DNA from: Clostridia bacterium
GTDB lineage: Bacteria; Bacillota_E; SLMV01; PUMD01
Length of the DNA: 14,300 nt
Assembly: GCA_003563755.1 (NCBI GenBank)
Contig: PWUB01000170.1
Location: 1 to 14,300 of the forward strand
Direction: 5' to 3'
This document shows positions 7,822 through 13,655 of the stretch, piece by piece (the first letter of the stretch is position 1; each line of letters starts with the position of its first letter). A program made the position numbers and the translations under genes. Under the pieces are notes generated by a model. It saw only the letters and a list, made by a program, of their open reading frames with translations. It did no database searches and had not been told where the DNA came from.

Positions 7822-8058
7822 TCACAGGTCGAGAGCCTGCTTGATGCGCCTGGCATCAAACCCCATGATCACCTGTTCGCCGATGACGGTGGTCGGGGTG
7901 CTCATGGAGCCCAGCTTCTGAAGCTCCTGCATGAACTCCGGACTCTGGGTGATGTCGCGTTCCTCGAATTCGACGCCGTTTTGAGATAGAAACTCTACCT
8001 CTGCACCGCAGGGCGGTCAGCCCGGCTGGGTGTAAACTATGACCTTGTCCTCGTTCAC
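7822..8058 (-). CDS. Glutaredoxin-like selenoprotein with UxxC active site (in-frame UGA)
   Basis: Read from GTG at 8058 to the TGA stop at 7824-7822, this frame gives 78 residues interrupted once, by TGA at 8019-8017 (codon 14). The protein begins M-N-E-D-K-V-I-V-Y-T-Q-P-G, then U14-P-P-C17, G-A-E-V-E-F-L, and ends with S-T-P-T-T-V-I-G and V-I-M-G-F-D. That is the complete small glutaredoxin/NrdH-type layout: beta strand, redox CxxC, helix, cis-proline T-P, and a G-F-D turn. The TGA replaces exactly the N-terminal attacking Cys, as in selenocysteine glutaredoxins. The likely role is cytoplasmic thiol/disulfide or related redox transfer; the partner is unknown. AGGTGAT (8070-8064) lies five bases before the GTG. 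A SECIS-like hairpin follows the UGA. Ordinary gene calling would give at most a fragment from ATG 7932. A TGC-to-TGA error or pseudogene is the alternative, but the frame is otherwise intact. Confidence 0.82.
7983..8001 (-). promoter_or_regulatory. Candidate bacterial SECIS hairpin
   Basis: In the minus-strand transcript, GAGGUAG (8001-7995) pairs with CUAUCUC (7989-7983) over 7 base pairs with one G-U, around the loop AGUUU (7994-7990). The loop begins 22 bases after the UGA. Known bacterial SECIS elements have a short stem with a G in the first two loop positions, placed roughly 16-37 bases after the UGA; this fits. A small ACCGC/GCGGT stem (8017-8005) lies just after the UGA and does not overlap it. 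Confidence 0.65.
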
Positions 8059-8093
8059 TGTCCATCACCTTTCCCCACTTTGAGAGTGATTTG

Positions 8094-8122
8094 ATTATAC
8101 CAGTCATTCCATACACTGGGAA
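8094..8122 (-). promoter_or_regulatory. Promoter for the selenocysteine glutaredoxin gene
   Basis: On the minus strand TATAAT (8099-8094) is preceded by TG and one base (8102-8100), forming an extended -10. TTCCCA (8122-8117, 4 of 6) lies 17 bases upstream as a -35. Transcription would start near 8087, giving a leader of about 29 bases that includes the ribosome binding site. A strong dedicated promoter argues that the downstream frame is a real gene. Confidence 0.65.
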
Positions 8123-8198
8123 GGCCGGCTCCACGCAGGGAAGGGCCCGGAGGGCAACGAAGACTCCATATGAGCCTCAATGAGGGGAGGTTACGCAG

Positions 8199-9110
8199 AT
8201 GACAGAATCGGAATTCACACGCCGTCTGGATCGTGCAATCCGGGCAGTGCCGGGTATCGTCGGGTTGGCGGCCCAGCAGCTCGGCGGGGAGCGGATGAGC
8301 TACCGTCACAACGCCGATGCGCTATTTCCCACCGCCAGCACCTTCAAAGTGCCCATTCTCGTAGAGCTGTTGCGGCGTGCCGCCCGGGGAGAGGTGCAGC
8401 TGGAGTCACACCACCGTCTCTCCGACGAGGATTGGTGCGCGGGTTCAGGCATTATGCGGGAGCTTTCACCCGGAACCTCGGTCAGCATGTACGACCTCGC
8501 TGTTCTCATGATCATCATCAGTGATAATACGGCTACCGACATATGCCTGCAGGCAGCTACGGTGGACGGCGTGTCCCAGCTGTTGGACGAGGCAGGCTGC
8601 CCTGATACCTCGATAACCATGGGGTGCAAGGGTATCCTTGCCCACGCCGTCGGCATAGAGAAGAGCTGGCCGTCTCCAGAGGAGTGCCGCGAGGCAGCAC
8701 AGCGCCTTAAGCGCGGGAAGGTCAAAGGTGATGGACTGGCCTTTGCCCCGCACCCGCCCAACGTGGTGACTACCCCTGATGACATGGTCCGCCTCCTGGG
8801 GCTGTTGCACTCGCAGGGAGATGATGTCCTGGGTGAGGATGTCGCGCGAGAGGCCCTCAAGATCATGAAGCGGCAGCGTCTCACCCAACGGATTCCCCGG
8901 CTGCTGCCCGAGGGAGTGACCACTGCATCCAAGACCGGGACTCTCAGGGGACCGAAGCACGGCATGTACAACGATGTCGCACTGGTCTACCCCCCTGATT
9001 CACCCCCGTTCGCGGCGGCCATATACACCCGGGAGATGGACCCGGAATGTGATGGCGATGAGACGGTGGCCAGGCTGGGCCGGCTGGTATACCAGTTGAT
9101 GACGGGTTGA
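8199..9110 (+). CDS. Class A beta-lactamase-like serine hydrolase, apparently cytoplasmic
   Basis: A 303-residue serine hydrolase of the beta-lactamase/transpeptidase-like superfamily, class A type (COG2367). It has the three active-site elements in order: S47-T-F-K50, S108-D-N110 and K245-T-G247. The SxxK serine would form the acyl-enzyme. Unlike secreted beta-lactamases, it starts M-T-E-S-E-F-T-R-R-L with no signal peptide or lipobox, so it is probably cytoplasmic. The Glu166-x-x-x-Asn motif needed for penicillin deacylation is not obvious. It is therefore safer to call it a serine hydrolase of unknown substrate than a resistance gene. The start is ATG at 8199, eight bases after GAGGGGAGG (8182-8190). 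It is divergent from the glutaredoxin gene, and no convincing promoter was found in the intervening 140 bases. Confidence 0.82.
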   Translation: MTESEFTRRLDRAIRAVPGIVGLAAQQLGGERMSYRHNADALFPTASTFKVPILVELLRRAARGEVQLESHHRLSDEDWCAGSGIMRELSPGTSVSMYDLAVLMIIISDNTATDICLQAATVDGVSQLLDEAGCPDTSITMGCKGILAHAVGIEKSWPSPEECREAAQRLKRGKVKGDGLAFAPHPPNVVTTPDDMVRLLGLLHSQGDDVLGEDVAREALKIMKRQRLTQRIPRLLPEGVTTASKTGTLRGPKHGMYNDVALVYPPDSPPFAAAIYTREMDPECDGDETVARLGRLVYQLMTG

Positions 9111-9190
9111 GCTCCACGGCCGTCGGTGTCAGCACACGGGTGCGGTGGCCTCACCCCTGGTTCACCACAAGGCGAAAGGACGATCATGCC

Positions 9191-9688
9191 ATGTCCAGAG
9201 TGACCCTGCTCGGAGATCCCATCCTCCGAAAACGCTGCCGCCCCGTGGACGTACATCACCCCGAACTGAAGGAGGTGGTGGCCCGGCTGCAGTCGACTCT
9301 ATATCACGTGCGCGAGGAGCTGGGGTTCGGCCGCGGGATCGCTGCCCCCCAGGTGGGAAGTGACCTGCGGGTGGTGTTCATAGACGTCTCCCAGCCTCTG
9401 GCTCTCATCAACCCCCAGATCATATGCCGTTCCACCTGCACCTTCGAGTTTTGGGATGACTGTCTCAGCCTCCCGCCGCTGCTGGTCAGGGTGAGACGAC
9501 ACACCCACATAGCGGTCAGGTACACGGATCTCGAGGGCGAAGAGGTGACCCTGGAGGCCGAGGGGGCTCTGTCCGAGCTTCTTCAGCACGAGATCGATCA
9601 CCTCGAGGGCAGGCTTATACTGGATCGGGCGGTGAGCGGAAACTCGATCTATCTGCGGGAGGAATGGGAGAGACAGTTCGGAGCATGA
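9191..9688 (+). CDS. def: Peptide deformylase-like protein with variant motif 2
   Basis: A 165-residue peptide deformylase family protein, which removes the formyl group from new N-terminal methionine. Motif 1 G-R-G-I-A-A-P-Q-V-G (47-56) and motif 3 H-E-I-D-H-L-E-G (133-140) with the catalytic Glu134 are intact. Motif 2, normally E-G-C-L-S, reads D-D-C-L-S (89-93); the metal-ligand Cys91 is kept. The frame continues upstream to 9107, but the start at ATG 9191 follows AAAGGA (9175-9180) by ten bases and begins at the conserved region. The changed motif 2 is seen in some deformylase-like proteins and leaves open a different substrate. It lies 80 bases after the serine hydrolase in the same direction; that gap holds nothing else I can support. 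Confidence 0.82.
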   Translation: MSRVTLLGDPILRKRCRPVDVHHPELKEVVARLQSTLYHVREELGFGRGIAAPQVGSDLRVVFIDVSQPLALINPQIICRSTCTFEFWDDCLSLPPLLVRVRRHTHIAVRYTDLEGEEVTLEAEGALSELLQHEIDHLEGRLILDRAVSGNSIYLREEWERQFGA

Positions 9689-9704
9689 GGCGCTGTCAGC
9701 CGTC

Positions 9705-9713
9705 TGGTATGAT
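9705..9713 (+). promoter_or_regulatory. Possible extended -10 promoter before alr
   Basis: TGGTATGAT (9705-9713) is an extended -10 with TATGAT (5 of 6). No good -35 is seen. A second GATAAT hexamer lies at 9734-9739 but lacks both TG and -35. Either could start the alr-phzF transcript; the remainder of this 117-base gap holds no ORF or hairpin I can support. Confidence 0.4.
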
Positions 9714-9805
9714 GGAGATGGTGAGAGATCGACGATAATGAGAGCACATGACGACGGCTACTGTGGAATGGAGTTTTTCCGTGTCATGGGGAGAGACGAG
9801 CAGTC

Positions 9806-11098
9806 ATGAGGGCGGAGGATGAGAGGGTGATTTCCCCCTGCGTGCAACTGTCACCCGATGCGGGTGATTTGTGGGCGGAGGTGGACCTGGGTGCGCTGGC
9901 GGCCAACGTTCGCGAGGTCCGGAGGCTTCTGAACAAGGACACCCGGATGGCCGTGGTGGTCAAGGGTGACGGTTACGGCCACGGAGCCGTCGGAGTAGCG
10001 AAGGAGGCCCTCGGGGCGGGGGCCACCGATGTGGTCGTGTCGACGGTGGTCGAAGGGGTGGAGCTGCGACTGGGTGGTGTATCGGCCCCCATCCTCGTGA
10101 TGGGAGCGGTCAGCCCCGGGCAGGCGGATCTTATCGTCGATCATGCCCTGATCCCCATCGTGTTCACCGAGGAGACGGCGGAGTCTCTGTCGGGGGCGGC
10201 CAGGACGGCGCGGTCGCGAATCAGGGTTCACCTGAAGATCGACACCGGACTGGGCCGCTACGGGGTGCCTCCCGGTGATGCCGCCGGTTTCATCAAGCGG
10301 GTTTCACATCTTCGGCGGCTGCAGTGGGAGGGAGTCTGTACCCACCTGGCCCAAGCCTTCGTAACCAACAGCCGGATCACCCGGCTGCAGGTGCAACGGT
10401 TTTTCTCTGCTCTCGATGATCTCGATGAGGCGGGCTTCCGCTTCCGTTACCGGCACATTGCCAACAGTGCTGCCCTGGTCACCGAGCCCGACCTGCAGCT
10501 CGACATGGTGCGCATAGGCAACCTCGTGTACGGCATGCATGCCGGCAGGGAATCAGAAAAGCTGGACGTGAGGCCGGCCTTCCGACTGTTTGCCCGGGTG
10601 ACGGCGGTGAGGGATCTGAGGCCCGGTCAGGCGGCGGGATACGGTGCAGAGTTCGTGGCCAGGCGTCCGATGAGGGTGGCCGTTGTCCCCGCGGGATACA
10701 GCGACGGTTGGGGAGTCGAGCCCCGCACCGTTTCGTACCGCCGCCGAAACCTGTTGGAAGAGCTGTTCCGGAGGTTGGTGCGGGTCGTAGGGATGGATAG
10801 ACCTCTCAGGGCCCCGAACGGTACTGTGCAGATCGGCGAGCAGCTGTGCCCCATCCTGGGGCGCCTGGCCATGGGACAGGCCCTGGTCGATGTCTCCACG
10901 GTGCCCAGCGTGAAACCGGGTGACGTCGCCTATCTTCACTCCCGTCCGCCCCTCATCAACCGTAGGGTGCCGCGCTTGTACGTTAAGGACGGCGAAGCTG
11001 TCGGCCTGAGGACCGTGTTCGGATATGCGGGCCGGCATGAGCGCTCCGGGCTGGAGTCAGTGCTTACGTCCTGGGACGACGGAAAGGGGGAGACATGA
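9806..11098 (+). CDS. alr: Alanine racemase family (fold type III PLP enzyme)
   Basis: A 430-residue alanine racemase that would interconvert L- and D-alanine for peptidoglycan, or act on another amino acid. The PLP lysine is Lys53 in V-V-K-G-D-G-Y-G-H-G (usually V-K-A-x-A-Y-G-H-G). Other family marks are L-K-I-D-T-G-L-G-R (143-151), H-I-A-N-S-A-A (217-223), R236 in R-I-G-N-L-V-Y-G, and the opposing catalytic Tyr279 in A-G-Y-G. It differs from typical Alr in length (normally 360-390) through about 30 extra basic residues near 303-335, and in G-R-L-A-M-G-Q where M-D-Q is usual. Substrate is therefore not certain. The start is ATG at 9806 after GGGGAGAG (9788-9795); a GTG at 9827, seven bases after GGAGGA (9814-9819), is an equally good start and would shorten it by 7 residues. 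It overlaps phzF by ATGA. Confidence 0.88.
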   Translation: MRAEDERVISPCVQLSPDAGDLWAEVDLGALAANVREVRRLLNKDTRMAVVVKGDGYGHGAVGVAKEALGAGATDVVVSTVVEGVELRLGGVSAPILVMGAVSPGQADLIVDHALIPIVFTEETAESLSGAARTARSRIRVHLKIDTGLGRYGVPPGDAAGFIKRVSHLRRLQWEGVCTHLAQAFVTNSRITRLQVQRFFSALDDLDEAGFRFRYRHIANSAALVTEPDLQLDMVRIGNLVYGMHAGRESEKLDVRPAFRLFARVTAVRDLRPGQAAGYGAEFVARRPMRVAVVPAGYSDGWGVEPRTVSYRRRNLLEELFRRLVRVVGMDRPLRAPNGTVQIGEQLCPILGRLAMGQALVDVSTVPSVKPGDVAYLHSRPPLINRRVPRLYVKDGEAVGLRTVFGYAGRHERSGLESVLTSWDDGKGET

Positions 11099-12009
11099 GC
11101 GGTTACCGGATTCTGCAGATAGATGCATTCACGCATGAAGTCTTCGGAGGCAATCCCGCGGGAGTGGTGCCGGAGGCCGAGGGGCTATCCCGTGACAGGA
11201 TGCAGCTCATAGCCCGGGAGATGAACGTGTCCGAGACGGCCTTCGTGGCTTGTGGTACGGATGATCAACACTTCAACGTTCGCTTCTTCACTCCCACCCA
11301 CGAGGTCGACCTTTGCGGCCACGCGACCATCGCCGCGTTCTGGCTTCTTGCTTCGGAGGGTCGGATTTCGCCCCAGGTGGACCCGGTGACGGTGTACCAG
11401 GAGACGGCGGCCGGGTGCCTCGCCGTGGACGTCTATTTCCGGGGTGAGGATCCTGACCTGGTGATGATGAGCCAGGTGCCGCCCCGCATAATCTCCAAAC
11501 CGGGATGGGACGATGAGCTCGAGACCCTGCTGGGCTTCAAGCTGGACGGGCGCTACGACGATCTACCGCGACCCCAGGTGATATCCACGGGTCTCCCTGA
11601 TCTCATCGTACCCTTTCCCGACCGGGATGTCCTGTGGTCGCTGTCGCCGGACCACCGGGCACTGGCAGAGTACTGCCGGGAGAGGAGCATCATCAGCGTC
11701 CACTGTTTCACGGACGACACCCTCACCGAGGATGCTCTCGTTCACTGCCGCGATTTCTCCCCTGCCGTAGGAGTACCCGAGGAGGCGGCCACCGGTACCG
11801 CCAGCGGCGCCACGGCGGCGTATCTCGGATTCAACGGCATGCTGTGCTCCACCGGCGGTTCGACGGCGCGGCTCAGCCTGGAACAGGGTTACATACTCGA
11901 CCGTCCCAGTACGATATATGCAGAAGTTGACTTCGAAAACGGACTGCCCACGGATGTCCGCGTGGGCGGGCAGGCCCGGGTGGTCATAGACGGTTTCCTC
12001 GTGATGTAA
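11095..12009 (+). CDS. PhzF family isomerase/epimerase-like protein
   Basis: A 304-residue protein of the PhzF family, which has the diaminopimelate epimerase two-lobed fold without cofactor. Markers are D-A-F-T-x-x-x-F-G-G-N-P-A-G-V (10-24); the catalytic acid Glu47 in S-E-T-A-F-V; D-L-C-G-H-A-T (72-78); and E-E-A-A-T-G-T-A-S-G-A (about 224-234). In Pseudomonas, PhzF isomerises a phenazine precursor, but there are no other phenazine genes here, so the substrate is unknown. Cys74 matches a conserved epimerase position, keeping an epimerase-like activity possible. The ATG at 11095 overlaps the alr stop as ATGA, with AAAGGGGGA just upstream, so the two are translationally coupled. That coupling suggests that both enzymes act on the same or related amino acids. 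Confidence 0.88.
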   Translation: MSGYRILQIDAFTHEVFGGNPAGVVPEAEGLSRDRMQLIAREMNVSETAFVACGTDDQHFNVRFFTPTHEVDLCGHATIAAFWLLASEGRISPQVDPVTVYQETAAGCLAVDVYFRGEDPDLVMMSQVPPRIISKPGWDDELETLLGFKLDGRYDDLPRPQVISTGLPDLIVPFPDRDVLWSLSPDHRALAEYCRERSIISVHCFTDDTLTEDALVHCRDFSPAVGVPEEAATGTASGATAAYLGFNGMLCSTGGSTARLSLEQGYILDRPSTIYAEVDFENGLPTDVRVGGQARVVIDGFLVM

Positions 12010-12012
12010 ATC

Positions 12013-12029
12013 TCACCCGCCGAGGGTGA
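12013..12029 (+). terminator. Small hairpin after phzF
   Basis: TCACCC (12013-12018) pairs with GGGTGA (12024-12029) around the 5-base loop GCCGA, four bases after the phzF stop. There is no T-run. It is short, and could be a weak terminator or chance. I see no convincing promoter in the remaining 12030-12090. Confidence 0.3.
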
Positions 12030-12093
12030 CGGAGTACTGCATTCATTCCTGGCACTATCCGTACGGTCACACCCGATGGGAGAGGTGATGCAA

Positions 12094-13620
12094 GTGAGAG
12101 TTGATGACCGGGTGGTTCTTCTCATTCATGGAGGTTGGGTCATTACGGATCCCCGGAAAAAGGGCGATGGTGTCCTCCGCGATGCAGCCGTGGCTGTGGC
12201 GGAGGACGGAACGGTTGCCGAGGTGGCAGACTACCGCAAGCTGCGGCAGCAGTACCCGGAGGCCGAGATCGAGGGCGGCGGGGGTTACGCGGTGATGCCA
12301 GGCATGATAGATGCTCACTCCCACGGTATGGGGCTTTCCTACTTCGAGCTGGGGGCTGGCTACGACCACATCGAATCCTGGAACATGAGGCTCCCCGGTC
12401 TGAGGCGGCCCGATCCCTACCTCGATTCCATCTGGTGCGGCATCAAGCACCTGAGGTCTGGCTGCACCACCATACACCACATGGGAGGGGCGCCCGAGGC
12501 TCCGATCAGTGCCTATCGGCAGCTGGGTGTACGATGGGCCTTTTCCCTGACGGTAAAGGACCGAAACCTGGTGACCTACGATGACGATGCCTTCATCGAG
12601 GAGCTGCCCGAAGACCTCAGACGGAGCATGAGATCGCTGCTGATGCCCGATTCATCGGAGGCGCTGAGAGCATACATGGAGGAGTTCCGCCGTGTCCACT
12701 CCGAGTACGCCACGGGTACTGATCCGGTGATGCTCGGGCCCATGGGGCCCCAGTGGTGCTCCGAGGAGCTGCTGAAGGCCGTGGCTCGTGAGGCCCATGA
12801 CCTCGGGACCCGTATTCACATGCACGCCATCCAGACCCCCTACCAGCGCGAGGCTGTCCGCCGCGAGAGCGGATGCTCGCCCGCCGAGTATCTCCGCCGT
12901 ATCGAGTTCCTCGGAGATAACCTGACCCTGGGGCACGCAGTCTGGTTCGATGAGGGGGACCTGGATCTTCTGGCGGAGTCAGGTTGCTCCGTAACCCATC
13001 ACGCCAGCTGCAATCTCAACATGAGGAACGGGATCCTGCCCCTTCCCCACCTGCTGTCGAGGGGAATCACCGTTGCCATCGGAGTGGATGGAAAGGGTAT
13101 CAATGATGACGAGGACATACTGCAGGAGATGACCGTGGTGGAGAAACTACACCGCCTTTCGGATCTGTCCTTCGGAGCACCTCTGTCCGTCACGTCGGAG
13201 GAGATAGTGGCCATGGCAACGACTTCGGGCGCCCACGTCCTCGGGCTGGAGGACCTGGTCGGCACCCTTGAGCCCGGAAGGGCCGCTGATGCGGCGGTGA
13301 TCGATGTTCGTCCGCGGCCCTGGATCAGTCCCGATGTCTCCATCGCCGACCGCCTGGTCATGCATGCCAGGGGTGGCGATGTGCATACTGTCGTCGTGGG
13401 TGGCCAGGTGCTCATGCGGGACCGGGAGATCCTGACCGTGGATGAGGAGGCGCTGCTCGAGGAGCTCGTTGACTCCATCCCGCCGGAATCCTCTCCCGGT
13501 GCCCTCGCCAGGGCATCCCTGCTTCGGGATCTGTATCCTCATGCACAGGACTTCTACCGGGACTGGGACATCCCGCCCGGGATTCGGGTCGAGCCCTTTT
13601 ATCCTGTGAACCGTCGGTGA
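12094..13620 (+). CDS. Metal-dependent amidohydrolase/deaminase (TRZ/ATZ-SsnA-like)
   Basis: A protein of about 508 residues of the amidohydrolase superfamily, subtype that includes cytosine deaminase, TRZ/ATZ chlorohydrolases and SsnA. These hydrolyse or deaminate rings or guanidino groups using one metal. Ligands visible from the chosen start: H75-S-H77 (D-A-H-S-H-G), H244 in I-H-M-H, H281 in L-G-H-A-V-W, and D332 in G-V-D-G. The N-terminal V-M-P-G-M-I-D-A-H and the C-terminal L-G-T-L-E-P-G-R-A-A-D-A-type composite beta-sandwich are also typical. The frame also begins at ATG 12076 and 12088, but AGGTGAT (12083-12089) would overlap the ATG at 12088 and fits the GTG at 12094 best; that choice is uncertain by 6 residues. 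Extra length lies in residues 90-210. The exact substrate cannot be assigned. Confidence 0.82.
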   Translation: MRVDDRVVLLIHGGWVITDPRKKGDGVLRDAAVAVAEDGTVAEVADYRKLRQQYPEAEIEGGGGYAVMPGMIDAHSHGMGLSYFELGAGYDHIESWNMRLPGLRRPDPYLDSIWCGIKHLRSGCTTIHHMGGAPEAPISAYRQLGVRWAFSLTVKDRNLVTYDDDAFIEELPEDLRRSMRSLLMPDSSEALRAYMEEFRRVHSEYATGTDPVMLGPMGPQWCSEELLKAVAREAHDLGTRIHMHAIQTPYQREAVRRESGCSPAEYLRRIEFLGDNLTLGHAVWFDEGDLDLLAESGCSVTHHASCNLNMRNGILPLPHLLSRGITVAIGVDGKGINDDEDILQEMTVVEKLHRLSDLSFGAPLSVTSEEIVAMATTSGAHVLGLEDLVGTLEPGRAADAAVIDVRPRPWISPDVSIADRLVMHARGGDVHTVVVGGQVLMRDREILTVDEEALLEELVDSIPPESSPGALARASLLRDLYPHAQDFYRDWDIPPGIRVEPFYPVNRR

Positions 13621-13629
13621 TCGTACGGC

Positions 13630-13653
13630 AGCGGGGGGAGATCTCCCCCCGCT
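13630..13653. terminator. 24-base perfect palindrome at convergent stop codons
   Basis: The two 12-base halves are perfect complements: AGCGGGGGGAGA followed by its reverse complement. It lies in the 35-base gap between the amidohydrolase stop and the stop of the minus-strand metallo-hydrolase. As RNA from either strand it forms a G/C-rich stem with a small loop around the central GATC. No T-run follows. It is probably a bidirectional 3'-end element, possibly with a non-canonical termination mode. Confidence 0.55.
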
Positions 13654-13655
13654 CC

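Noticed and set aside
7856..8134. Open minus-strand frame of 92 codons over the glutaredoxin gene
   Set aside because: It is out of frame with the conserved glutaredoxin sequence, has a low-complexity Arg/His composition with no family motif, and begins upstream of the promoter's transcript start.
10553..11038. Long minus-strand open frame inside alr
   Set aside because: Antisense shadow of conserved racemase sequence with no recognisable motif or binding site.
12030..12075. Possible promoter before the amidohydrolase
   Set aside because: CACTAT and TATCCG hexamers are present but without TG element or a -35 at proper distance.
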